This document shows positions 1 to 7,374 of a stretch of DNA of 64,000 bases, piece after piece; the first letter of the stretch is position 1, and each line of letters opens with the position of its first letter. The stretch covers positions 7,387 through 71,386 of the forward strand of contig DVKG01000008.1 of the NCBI GenBank assembly GCA_018716135.1, written 5' to 3'. The notes beneath the pieces are model-generated. The model made no database searches. It saw only the letters and a program-made list of their open reading frames with translations, and was not told where the DNA came from. The translations under genes were made by a program, and so were the position numbers. Source of the stretch: Scybalosoma faecavium (lineage in GTDB: Bacteria; Bacillota; Clostridia; Christensenellales; Christensenellaceae).

Positions 1-324
1 GAAGCTAAGGCAGACCAGCGGCGAGACGCCCGCCCTGAGCTGAAAGCATACCCGGACAGCCTCGACGAGTACGATACTATATATCTCGGATATCCCAACT
101 ATTGGGGCACTATGCCTATGGCGGTATTCACTTTTCTTGAAAAATATGATTTCTCCGGAAAAACTATAAAACCCTTCTGCACTCACGAAGGAAGCGGAAT
201 GGGCAGCAGCGAAATAGATTTAAAACGCATTTGCCCTACCGCAAAGATAGAAAAAGGGTTGGCAATACGCGGAGGAAGCGCGGATAAAAGCGCCTCAGCA
301 TTGGAAAAATGGAATAAAAAATAA
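1..324 (+). CDS. Flavodoxin-family protein, C-terminal part (5' end outside window)
   Basis: The frame is open from base 1, so 107 residues of the C-terminal part are visible and the start lies outside the window. The segment GYPNYWGTMP followed by a hydrophobic helix and the later GSGMGSSE loop are typical of the second half of a flavodoxin fold that binds FMN, as in the flavodoxin_4-type proteins often found beside aldo/keto reductases in gut Clostridia. It ends 17 bases before the aldo/keto reductase and is probably cotranscribed with it. Likely role: small electron carrier or FMN reductase in a redox or detoxification group; the substrate is unknown. Confidence 0.75.
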   Translation, partial: EAKADQRRDARPELKAYPDSLDEYDTIYLGYPNYWGTMPMAVFTFLEKYDFSGKTIKPFCTHEGSGMGSSEIDLKRICPTAKIEKGLAIRGGSADKSASALEKWNKK

Positions 325-341
325 ACGCAGGGAGGCCAAAA

Positions 342-1184
342 ATGGAATACGTAACATTAAATAACGGCGTAAAAATGCCTAAGCTAGGCTACGGGGTTTA
401 TCAGGTAGACCCCGCAGAATGCGAAAGATGCGTTCTCGACGCAATCAGCGTAGGATACCGCTCTATAGATACAGCACAGGCATATTGCAATGAAGAAGGA
501 GTCGGCAGCGCAATCAAGAAAAGCGGCGTTCCGCGCGATGAGCTTTTCGTCACCACAAAAATATGGATAAGCAACGGCGGATACGATAAAGCAGCCGCTT
601 CAATAAATGAATCTCTAAAAAAGCTGCAAAGCAACTATATTGACTTAATGCTTATACATCAGCCTTTCAACGATTATTACGGAACATATCGCGCTATGGA
701 GGACGCCCTCAAAGCCGGAAAGCTCCGCGCTATAGGCATCTCTAATTTTTATCCCGACCGACTGATAGATCTGTGCAAATTCGTCGAAATCAAGCCTGCT
801 GTCAACCAAGTCGAAACACATGTTTTTCAGCAGCAAAAAGAGGCTCATGAAATAATGACAAAATACGGCGTACAACACGAATCGTGGGGTCCCTTTGCAG
901 AAGGACGCAAAGACTTTTTCAACAACAGGACCGTTCAGAAAATCGGAGAAAAGTACGGCAAGACCGCCGCTCAAACCGCTCTCAGATTCCTCATACAGTC
1001 TGACGTGGTCGTAATCCCCAAGTCTACGCATAAGAATCGCATGGAAGAAAACTTCAACGTCTTTGATTTCACTCTTTCGGAAGAAGAGATGGCCGTTTTA
1101 GCGAAATTGGATGAAAACGAAAGTGCATTTTTCTCCCACTACTCTCCGAGTACAGTAGAATCCCTTACCGATTTAGTTATATAA
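342..1184 (+). CDS. Aldo/keto reductase
   Basis: 280-residue cytoplasmic NAD(P)H-dependent aldehyde/ketone reductase. The catalytic tetrad of the family is visible: D43 and Y48 in SIDTAQAY, K73 in TTKIW and H106 in LIHQP. The GISNFYP segment and the C-terminal cofactor motif IPKSTHKNR are also present. Length fits the family. The start is supported by GGGAGG eight bases upstream. It follows the flavodoxin gene closely and ends at a strong terminator. With the alcohol dehydrogenase and the AdhR-like regulator next door it probably belongs to a reactive-aldehyde reduction module; the natural substrate cannot be read from the sequence. Confidence 0.9.
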   Translation: MEYVTLNNGVKMPKLGYGVYQVDPAECERCVLDAISVGYRSIDTAQAYCNEEGVGSAIKKSGVPRDELFVTTKIWISNGGYDKAAASINESLKKLQSNYIDLMLIHQPFNDYYGTYRAMEDALKAGKLRAIGISNFYPDRLIDLCKFVEIKPAVNQVETHVFQQQKEAHEIMTKYGVQHESWGPFAEGRKDFFNNRTVQKIGEKYGKTAAQTALRFLIQSDVVVIPKSTHKNRMEENFNVFDFTLSEEEMAVLAKLDENESAFFSHYSPSTVESLTDLVI

Positions 1185-1192
1185 CCATACAT

Positions 1193-1227
1193 TAAAAACA
1201 GGGACGAATCTCCGCCCCTGTTTTTTG
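1193..1227. terminator. Bidirectional rho-independent terminator
   Basis: Stem CAGGG/CCCTG (1199-1203 with 1216-1220), flanked by A5 on one side and T6 on the other. It lies between the convergent aldo/keto reductase and MerR genes and can serve both. Confidence 0.8.
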
Positions 1228-1247
1228 ATTTCTAATTCTATTTTCTT

Positions 1248-1694
1248 CTATTTTCCTTTACTGCGTTTAAACTCTGCGCGCAGCTCCTCGGGGACGTCTG
1301 CCTCAGATATTTGATCGTGAATAGCCGTCGTTCCCGCAGCTTTTGCCGTTTCATAATACCAGCACTTGTACTCCAGTGTGCATAACGTCTTTTGAAGTTG
1401 ATCCATCTGTGCAATAACAGATTCTCTCTGCTTTTTTATAAGCTCATACCGCTTTTCAATTGTGCTGTCGCCTTCTATACACCAATCTATAAACGTCTTT
1501 ATATCTTTGATCGGCATTCCCGTCTTTTTCAGGCACTCTATTATGTTCAGCCAGCCGAAGTCCTCATCCTTGAACATACGGATTCCTCCGCCTGAGCGCT
1601 CCAGAAAAGGCATCAAGCCTTCTTTGTCATAATATCTAAGCGTAGACGGCGCTACGCCCAACCTTTTTGCCATCTCACCTACAGTGTAAACCAT
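1248..1694 (-). CDS. MerR-family regulator, AdhR/NmlR-like
   Basis: 148-residue DNA-binding activator. The N-terminal winged helix-turn-helix starts YTVGEMAKRLGVAPSTLRYYD, the MerR signature (residues 3-23), followed by a coiled-coil dimerisation helix around 85-115. A cysteine at residue 54 in IIECLKKTGM matches the position used for aldehyde/electrophile sensing in AdhR of Bacillus; this is family knowledge, not proof here. I start it at the ATG at 1694 because the longer frame upstream lacks MerR homology and runs through the promoter. It is divergent from the iron alcohol dehydrogenase and its probable operator lies in the shared intergenic region. Confidence 0.85.
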   Translation of the reverse strand: MVYTVGEMAKRLGVAPSTLRYYDKEGLMPFLERSGGGIRMFKDEDFGWLNIIECLKKTGMPIKDIKTFIDWCIEGDSTIEKRYELIKKQRESVIAQMDQLQKTLCTLEYKCWYYETAKAAGTTAIHDQISEADVPEELRAEFKRSKGK

Positions 1695-1729
1695 AAAATT
1701 TCCATCCCAAAAAATATCTTCAAAAGCTA

Positions 1730-1760
1730 TTGACTTGAAGTTAACTTCAAGTTGTATAAT
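1730..1760 (+). promoter_or_regulatory. MerR-type promoter/operator for the alcohol dehydrogenase
   Basis: TTGACT at 1730-1735 and TATAAT at 1755-1760 are separated by 19 bases, the over-long spacing that MerR activators correct by bending DNA. The spacer carries the perfect 18-bp palindrome CTTGAAGTTAACTTCAAG (1734-1751). It points at the alcohol dehydrogenase; binding by the adjacent MerR protein is inferred from position. Confidence 0.85.
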
Positions 1761-1831
1761 CTTTTTGAGCTTAAGAACTTGTGATATTATATCATCAGGC
1801 TTGCAATATGTCAAATAGGAGGATAAAAAAC

Positions 1832-3001
1832 GTGTTTAATATGTTTGTACCCACTAGAATAATCTTCGGCAGCGGAAGAATAAACGAACTCCACAGTCAA
1901 AATCTCCCGGGCAAAAAAGCTCTCTTAACAATCTCCAACGGTAAATCCGCCCGCGAGAGCGGCGCTCTTGCAAAAGTCGAATCTGAGCTGACACATGCCG
2001 GTGCAGAATACGCAGTTTTCGATAAAATAATGGCTAATCCTTTGAGATCCACAGTCATGGAGGGCGCTAACGCTGCGAAAGAAAACGAATGTGACTTTAT
2101 AATCGCTCTGGGCGGAGGCAGCGTAATGGATGCTTCCAAAGGCATAGCAGCTATGGCAACCAACGACGGCGACATTTGGGACTACATTAGCGGAGGTACA
2201 GGCGGCGGAAAGCCTCTCGTTAACGCTCCCCTGCCTCTAATCGCAATTACCACCACAGCCGGTACGGGCAGCGAAGTTGATCAGTGGGGCGTAATTTCTA
2301 ATGAAGTGACTAATGAAAAAATAGGCTTCGGCGGTTATGACTCACTTTTCCCGAAAATTGCAATCGTAGACCCAGAGCTTATGCTATCCGTTCCCTCTAA
2401 ATTTACGGCTTATCAGGGCTTTGACGCTCTTTTCCACAGTGTCGAATGCTACATTTCTTCCGCTGCAAATCTCATGAGCGATATGTATGCTCTGAGTGCT
2501 ATTGAAAATATAGGCAAATATCTGGCGCGTGCAGTAAAAGACGGCAGCGACCTGGAGGCTCGCGAGCACGTCGCGTTTGCAAACACACTTTCCGGAGTAG
2601 TCATGACAATCAGCGGATGCACGAGCGAACATTCTATGGAGCACGCTATGAGCGCTTACCACCAAGAGCTTCCACACGGCGCAGGGCTGATTATGATCTC
2701 AAAAGAGTATTACACTCACTTCATAAACAAAAACGTCTGCCCCGAACGCTTCATCCGCATGGCACAGGCTCTTGGTCTAAAGGACGCTGACAAGCCTATG
2801 GATTTCATCACCGCGCTCACTCAGCTCCAAAAGGAATGCGCTGTAGACGATCTTAAAATGTCTGAATACGGAATACAAAGCAGCGAATTCATGAGCATGG
2901 CGAAGAACGCGCGTGAAACTATGGGCGGGCTTTTTATGTGCGACAGAGTTCCTCTTTCTGACCAGGAATGCGCTGCGATATACGAAAAGTCTTTCAAATA
3001 G
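1832..3001 (+). CDS. Iron-containing alcohol dehydrogenase
   Basis: 389-residue group III dehydrogenase interconverting aldehydes or ketones and alcohols with NAD(P)H. Visible: the nucleotide loop GGGSVMDASK, TTAGTGSEVDQW, and the iron-binding region with DALFHSVECY and HGAGL, supplying the Asp/His ligands. I choose the GTG at 1832 because AGGAGG (1817-1822) is nine bases upstream; an ATG at 1841 is the alternative, and the frame further upstream overlaps the promoter. It is transcribed from the 19-bp-spacer MerR promoter and resembles the butanol-dehydrogenase-like YqhD/BdhA branch. The role in aldehyde detoxification is inferred from the regulator type and the reductase neighbours. Confidence 0.9.
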   Translation: MFNMFVPTRIIFGSGRINELHSQNLPGKKALLTISNGKSARESGALAKVESELTHAGAEYAVFDKIMANPLRSTVMEGANAAKENECDFIIALGGGSVMDASKGIAAMATNDGDIWDYISGGTGGGKPLVNAPLPLIAITTTAGTGSEVDQWGVISNEVTNEKIGFGGYDSLFPKIAIVDPELMLSVPSKFTAYQGFDALFHSVECYISSAANLMSDMYALSAIENIGKYLARAVKDGSDLEAREHVAFANTLSGVVMTISGCTSEHSMEHAMSAYHQELPHGAGLIMISKEYYTHFINKNVCPERFIRMAQALGLKDADKPMDFITALTQLQKECAVDDLKMSEYGIQSSEFMSMAKNARETMGGLFMCDRVPLSDQECAAIYEKSFK

Positions 3002-3022
3002 TATAGATTATAAGCAACAACT

Positions 3023-3090
3023 GCAGCCGGACAAAAAGCGATATATCCGCTCAGTTTTGCCAGTCAAAGGTCTGTCAATATACCGGCTGC
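3023..3090. repeat. Interrupted inverted repeat
   Basis: GCAGCCGG (3023-3030) is repeated inverted as CCGGCTGC (3083-3090). Nested inside are CAAAA/TTTTG and AGCG/CGCT arms. A second small inverted repeat, TTAGAC/GTCTAA, lies at about 3122-3147. The stretch 3002-3248 has no credible gene. It may be a structured RNA or a weak terminator for the sigK fragment on the minus strand; function unknown. Confidence 0.4.
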
Positions 3091-3248
3091 GCAGCAGCTG
3101 AATCTGTACTGCATCCCATTTGTTAGACGGTATGATATGCTGTCTAATAAGCGGGGTGTTTTACTTTTCCGCCAACTGTATAATCTACGCTGATATAATC
3201 AATATATCATGCATTTCTATACTTCATGCTTCGTCGGGTTTTGAAATA

Positions 3249-3671
3249 TCAGCGCCACAGCTTGTCCTCAGTTTGCAAATAATAATTGCATCCGCAGCTC
3301 TGCCGGCTCTTTGAGTTTATTGTACTCAGCTTTTGCAATGTGTGTATTGCATTTTCTACGCACCGTGAAATATAAGTGGCGAGCTGAACATTCTTCTCAG
3401 GATTGAAGCTGTTTACCCCTTTAATCAGCCCTATCGTTCCTATTGATATTATATCATCCTGCTCACCTGCCTGCGAATATTTTTTAGCTATGTGCGCTAC
3501 CAATCTCAAATTATGCTCTATTAAAGTGTCTTTCGCTTTTTCGTCACCCTCCAGCATTCGGGTTATGCACTCCTTCTCCCGCGAAGGACTAAGCGGCCGA
3601 GGGAACGTCCCCATCCCTGTGCGAAGATATCCGGAAAAAAATATGCAGCGCAGTAATTCTACTAAACTCAT
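3249..3671 (-). CDS. sigK: Sporulation sigma factor SigK, N-terminal portion only
   Basis: Mother-cell late sporulation sigma factor, truncated. The ATG at 3671 has GGGAGG just upstream, giving 140 residues; the first ~110 match SigK: a hydrophobic N-terminus resembling the pro-sequence, FPRPLS, then region 2 with LIEHNLRLVAHIAKKY, DDIISIGTIGLIKGV and LATYISRCVEN. Homology stops right after VEN, and about 30 unrelated residues lead to a stop. Regions 3 and 4, including the promoter -35 binding helix, are absent from the rest of the window. In Bacillus subtilis and Clostridioides difficile the skin element interrupts sigK at this same place. Either a skin-like element lies to the left with the 3' half beyond the window edge, or this is a decayed gene. 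Confidence 0.85.
   Translation of the reverse strand: MSLVELLRCIFFSGYLRTGMGTFPRPLSPSREKECITRMLEGDEKAKDTLIEHNLRLVAHIAKKYSQAGEQDDIISIGTIGLIKGVNSFNPEKNVQLATYISRCVENAIHTLQKLSTINSKSRQSCGCNYYLQTEDKLWR
3334..3351. repeat. 18-bp inverted repeat at the sigK break point
   Basis: TGCAAT-GTGTGT-ATTGCA, perfect arms of six around six bases. One edge coincides with the AAAATG of the last SigK-like codons (Glu-Asn) on the minus strand, where homology is lost. It could be half of a recombinase attachment site; this is inference. Confidence 0.45.
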
Positions 3672-3768
3672 AGACACCTCCCAAAGTAAATATATACTAT
3701 TTAAATATGCCAAATTACTTAAAATATTTACAAAAATCGAAATCAAAGTATAAGTTTACTAATTATAC

Positions 3769-3796
3769 TTGAAAATTCGGCATTCTGTGTTATAAT
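3769..3796 (+). promoter_or_regulatory. SigA-type promoter of the deacetylase gene
   Basis: TTGAAA (3769-3774), 16-base spacer, TATAAT (3791-3796), about 46 bases before the start codon. Confidence 0.65.
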
Positions 3797-3842
3797 AAGT
3801 GTGGTTTTAAAACATAGGAAAAACTGAAAGGAAGTATGTCTA

Positions 3843-5033
3843 TTGAGCAGCAAACATTACAAACAAGGACGTCACTCCAGACCCGGATCGTTCGCACGCA
3901 AGAAAAGAAACAAACGATATCTGATAGCAGCGATAATCCTGATTGTCTTAGCTGTCGCTGCCGTGTTTGCACTAATATTCAGCAATATTGACAGGACATC
4001 TCAGGCGGCAGATAATCCCTCACAGTCATCGCCGCCGACTGAATCGCCAAGCAGTGCATCAACACAGGCTCAGGAAACTGAATCGCCAAGCGCCATACCT
4101 TCCGCGCAGCCTTCAGAAACTCTTTCAACCGGAACACCGATCGGCGCGGCAATTGATAATATCAAACCTACTCAGTTTATTACTTCTCTCAGCGTAAACG
4201 GACAAGACGTCGTTCTAGACGAAGATTCTGATTCTGCAGTAATCGACTTAGGCAAAACCGCTGATTTTGGTGAAGTCAAAGTCGAAACGCCGCAAGGTGT
4301 CACCGTAAACTCCGGCGAAGGCAATCATAGGCTCTCGCGCGGTGATAATATGATCGCTATTTCAGTATCTGACAAGAATGGTACGACAAAAGAGCTTTCT
4401 CTCAATATTAAAAGAGGAGAACCTATAACTTTTGTAGATAAAAGTGTATTTAACACAGACGGCTCTATGGTTTGCCTTACTATGGATGATGGAACGCCGG
4501 CTGCTAACGTCGAAAAAGCTTTAGATATTTTTAAGCAGCATGACGTCAAATGCACATTCTTCGTATGCGGCGACTATCTCAAAGCCGCTCCTGAAATTTG
4601 GCAGCGTGCCATTTCCGAAGGGCACGAAGTAGCATGGCACTCTATGCACCATGAAAATATGCTGCAAAAAGGCGCAGATTATTTAAGAAGCGATATAGAG
4701 GAGTGGGAAACATTAGCGCATCAGATTCTGGGCGATGATTATCAGATTCCCGCCATTTTAAGACTTCCGTACGGCGCCGGTCAATCTGTCGATACTATCC
4801 AGGCTGTGCTAAAAGAGAAAGGCTATCGTTCAATATATTGGAGCGTCGATCCTTTCACTGAGGCTGCCAGCAGGACAAGCTCAGATTTTGCCGATGTAAT
4901 CACTTCTAAGACTAGTGAAGATTCCATAATTCTCATTCACTTTAAAGATGTAGATTTAGGCGCATTAGAACAATCCATTGAATACCTTACAAGCCATTTT
5001 AAATTAGGGCGCGTATCAGACTTTTTGGATTAG
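3843..5033 (+). CDS. Membrane-anchored polysaccharide deacetylase (NodB domain)
   Basis: 396 residues. Basic cytoplasmic N-terminus, one transmembrane helix (about 26-48), a Ser/Pro/Thr/Glu-rich linker to about 100, a small beta-sandwich (about 112-190) and a NodB deacetylase domain. The metal site is visible: MDDG at 214-217, HSMHH with H266 and H270, and RLPYG near 307-311. It would act outside the membrane, removing N-acetyl groups from peptidoglycan or another amino-sugar polymer. The start is TTG at 3843 with GGAAG about eight bases upstream; an ATG nearby is in the wrong frame. The usual TFDDG is TMDDG here. Single gene between its promoter and terminator. Confidence 0.85.
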   Translation: MSSKHYKQGRHSRPGSFARKKRNKRYLIAAIILIVLAVAAVFALIFSNIDRTSQAADNPSQSSPPTESPSSASTQAQETESPSAIPSAQPSETLSTGTPIGAAIDNIKPTQFITSLSVNGQDVVLDEDSDSAVIDLGKTADFGEVKVETPQGVTVNSGEGNHRLSRGDNMIAISVSDKNGTTKELSLNIKRGEPITFVDKSVFNTDGSMVCLTMDDGTPAANVEKALDIFKQHDVKCTFFVCGDYLKAAPEIWQRAISEGHEVAWHSMHHENMLQKGADYLRSDIEEWETLAHQILGDDYQIPAILRLPYGAGQSVDTIQAVLKEKGYRSIYWSVDPFTEAASRTSSDFADVITSKTSEDSIILIHFKDVDLGALEQSIEYLTSHFKLGRVSDFLD

Positions 5034-5054
5034 ATTTTACTATTGAAAACATAT

Positions 5055-5086
5055 AAAAACGGCTCTGCATATGCAGAGCCGTTTTT
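5055..5086. terminator. Bidirectional terminator
   Basis: Perfect palindrome GGCTCTGCATATGCAGAGCC (5061-5080) with AAAAAC before and GTTTTT after; serves the convergent deacetylase and metallochaperone genes. Confidence 0.9.
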
Positions 5087-5109
5087 ACATTACACATAAC
5101 ACATATACT

Positions 5110-5361
5110 TTATTTTCTGGAGAAAAGACCTTTCTTTTTATATGCTTCTTTCTCAGCGGAAACAAATGTATAGCCCGCCTCTTTTATCACATCTGCGAGT
5201 CGTTCCTCATTTATATCATCCTCAGTTACTATCACGGTCTGTTTTTTACTGTGCGAAGATGATACCTTCTTAACATCAAAAGCTTTGCGCACTGCATCAT
5301 TAACATGAGCCTCGCACATTCCGCATGCCATGCCATCCACATTTACAGTTATTCTATACAT
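5110..5361 (-). CDS. Heavy-metal-associated (HMA) domain protein
   Basis: 83-residue cytoplasmic metallochaperone-like protein. GMACGMC (C13, C16) is the GMxCxxC metal-binding loop of copper chaperones such as CopZ, in a ferredoxin-like fold. The C-terminal tail KKKGLFSRK is basic. AAAAGGAG lies upstream of the start. No P-type ATPase or copper regulator is nearby, so the metal and the partner are not known from context. It is monocistronic, with its own strong promoter and a shared terminator. Confidence 0.85.
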   Translation of the reverse strand: MYRITVNVDGMACGMCEAHVNDAVRKAFDVKKVSSSHSKKQTVIVTEDDINEERLADVIKEAGYTFVSAEKEAYKKKGLFSRK

Positions 5362-5484
5362 AAAACCTACTCCTTTTCCAAAAAACTACAGCACTCAGAA
5401 TTCAGAATTTTAATTCTAACGCCCGACGTTTAATGCTTACCCAAACTGCGCGAGTTATATCTCACTAACTCAGTTCTATGTTAA

Positions 5485-5513
5485 ATTATATTACTTTTTA
5501 ATATCCATGTCAA
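5485..5513 (-). promoter_or_regulatory. Consensus SigA promoter of the HMA gene
   Basis: On the minus strand TTGACA (5508-5513), exactly 17 bases, TATAAT (5485-5490). It lies about 125 bases upstream of the HMA start, leaving a leader of roughly 115 bases. Confidence 0.8.
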
Positions 5514-5528
5514 ATTTAATTACATACG

Positions 5529-5563
5529 AAAAGCCCCTCAAGCTTGCGCCCGAGGAGCTCTTC
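5529..5563 (-). terminator. Terminator of the thl-crt-hbd unit
   Basis: On the minus strand GCTCCTC and GAGGGGC form a hairpin (G-T pair included) followed by TTTTC, just downstream of hbd. Confidence 0.7.
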
Positions 5564-5603
5564 TAGTCTGTTAGACCACACCCAAATATTTAAACTCTAT
5601 TAA

Positions 5604-6452
5604 TTACTTCTTTGTGTAATCGAAGAAGCCCTTGCCGCTCTTCATACCGAGCTGTCCAGCACGAACCATCTTCTTCAGCAGTGTGTGAGGACGATACTTG
5701 GGATCGCCTGTCTCAGAATACATAACATCCATGATAGCCAGGCAAACATCCAGACCAATCAGGTCGCCCAGAGCGAGCGGTCCCATGGGATGGTTAGCGC
5801 CGAGCTTCATAGCTGTGTCGATGTCAGCTGCGGAAGCCAGACCTTCAGCATAGATGCCGATACCTTCGTTGATCATAGGAATGAGGATTCTGTTAACAAC
5901 AAAGCCGGGACCCTCAGCGATGTCAACGGGAGTCTTGCCAAGAGCCTTAGAAAGCTCTGTGATGTAAGCAGCTGTCTCTTCGCTTGTCTGCTGACCCTTG
6001 ATAACCTCAACCAGCTTCATAGCGGGAACGGGATTGAAGAAGTGCATACCGCAAACCTTGTCAGGTCTCTTTGTGAAAGCAGCTATCTCTGTGATAGACA
6101 GAGAAGATGTGTTTGTAGCAAAGATAACTTCGGGAGCGCAGATGCGATCCAGATCTGTGAACAGAGCGCGCTTGAACTCGATGTTCTCTGCGATTGTCTC
6201 TACGATGAACTCTCTGTCTGCAAACTTCTCGATATCTGTTGTCATTGTGACGCGAGACTGGATAGCAGCCTTTTCATCTTCAGTCATTCTGCCTTTAGCA
6301 ACAGCCTTGGAAAGGTTCTTTTCGATGATAGCATTTGCCTTATCCAGAGTAGCCTGATGTCTGCTTCTCATCAGAACTTCGTGACCTGCCTGAGCGAATG
6401 TCTGTACGATACCAGCGCCCATTGTACCTGTTCCGAGTACGCCAACTTTCAT
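5604..6452 (-). CDS. hbd: 3-hydroxybutyryl-CoA dehydrogenase
   Basis: 282 residues. Reduces acetoacetyl-CoA to 3-hydroxybutyryl-CoA with NAD(P)H, the second step of clostridial butyrate synthesis. The Rossmann motif GVLGTGTMGAG is at the N-terminus, the catalytic histidine is in CGMHFFNPVP, and the C-terminal helical dimerisation domain is complete and of normal length. The start is the ATG at 6452, because GGAGG lies eight bases upstream; an in-frame TTG further up falls inside that ribosome binding site. Last gene of the thl-crt-hbd unit, 43 bases after crt. Confidence 0.95.
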   Translation of the reverse strand: MKVGVLGTGTMGAGIVQTFAQAGHEVLMRSRHQATLDKANAIIEKNLSKAVAKGRMTEDEKAAIQSRVTMTTDIEKFADREFIVETIAENIEFKRALFTDLDRICAPEVIFATNTSSLSITEIAAFTKRPDKVCGMHFFNPVPAMKLVEVIKGQQTSEETAAYITELSKALGKTPVDIAEGPGFVVNRILIPMINEGIGIYAEGLASAADIDTAMKLGANHPMGPLALGDLIGLDVCLAIMDVMYSETGDPKYRPHTLLKKMVRAGQLGMKSGKGFFDYTKK

Positions 6453-6495
6453 TATAATATCCTCCAAAATTTTGTTTTAATCTTTAAAAAATAAT

Positions 6496-7272
6496 TTATT
6501 TATTTACAAACGGTTCGGGTTTTCTCTTCTCGACAAAAGCCGTCATAGCGTTTGTAACATCTACAGTCTCAAAGCAAGAGCCGAACATCTTTTCTTCGAT
6601 AGCAGCTCCCTGCTCGATATCAACCTGAAGTCCCTCATTGATAGCTCTCTTACTAGCGCGAACAGCTATAGGCGCATTCTTAGCAATGCGGTGAGCCAGC
6701 TCGTTGCATTTTTCCATAAGAGACTCTCTGGGAACTACAACATCCACCAGTCCGATATCCAGCGCTTCTTCTGCGGTAATCTTCTTAGCTGTGAAGATCA
6801 TCTCTTTCGCCTTACTAGCTCCGACTATACGAGCGAGACGCTGCGTACCGCCGAAACCGGGAGTAATACCGAGACCTGTCTCCGGTTGACCAAACAACGC
6901 GTTATCAGCCGCATAGCGCATATCGCAAGCCATGCTCAATTCGCATCCGCCACCCAGTGCAAAACCATTGACAGCCGCAATTGTAGGTATTGGGAAGGAT
7001 TCAACCTTAAGAAAAACATCATTGCCCTTCTTAGCAAACTTCGCGCCTTCCTCTTTGCTCAGACCGCGCATGTATGCTATATCAGCGCCAGCTACGAAAG
7101 ACTTCTTCCCCGCACCTGTAATTATAACGCACCTAACTGTATCCAGGTCGATATTATCCAAGCATTCGTTCAGATCATCAAGAACCTGGTTATTCAGCGC
7201 GTTGAGTTCCTTCTCACGGTTTATCGTGATCGTTCCTACATATCCCTCTTGGGTGTATTTTACGAACTCCAT
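6496..7272 (-). CDS. crt: Crotonase (3-hydroxybutyryl-CoA dehydratase)
   Basis: 258 residues of the enoyl-CoA hydratase family; dehydrates 3-hydroxybutyryl-CoA to crotonyl-CoA. The oxyanion-hole segments SFVAGADI and GFALGGGCELSMACD are visible, as are the two catalytic glutamates in FGQPETGLG and in KEMIFTA. I start at the ATG at 7272 with GAGGAGG five bases upstream; the first in-frame ATG precedes that site. Middle gene of the butyrate unit, about 100 bases after thl, with a GC-rich hairpin in the gap. Confidence 0.95.
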   Translation of the reverse strand: MEFVKYTQEGYVGTITINREKELNALNNQVLDDLNECLDNIDLDTVRCVIITGAGKKSFVAGADIAYMRGLSKEEGAKFAKKGNDVFLKVESFPIPTIAAVNGFALGGGCELSMACDMRYAADNALFGQPETGLGITPGFGGTQRLARIVGASKAKEMIFTAKKITAEEALDIGLVDVVVPRESLMEKCNELAHRIAKNAPIAVRASKRAINEGLQVDIEQGAAIEEKMFGSCFETVDVTNAMTAFVEKRKPEPFVNK

Positions 7273-7311
7273 GTAAACCTCCTCAGACATTAATGATGTC
7301 TTAATATGAGC

Positions 7312-7342
7312 GCGACGAGTAACTTACGCCGCGCATCATATA
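7312..7342 (-). other. GC-rich hairpin between thl and crt
   Basis: On the minus strand GCGCGGCG and CGTCGCGC can pair around a short loop. No T-tract follows, so it is more likely a processing or stability element than a terminator. Function inferred only from position. Confidence 0.4.
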
Positions 7343-7374
7343 CATTACTTTAAGGTACTATTTTATCTTTTAAA

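Noticed and set aside
1..3248. Skin-element recombinase near the sigK break
   Set aside because: All genes left of the break within the window are metabolic or regulatory; no serine recombinase domain is present, so an element is only a hypothesis.
5392..5460. Direct-repeat-like CAGAATTCAGAATTTTAATTC in the HMA leader
   Set aside because: Short AT-rich repetition, too simple to call an operator.
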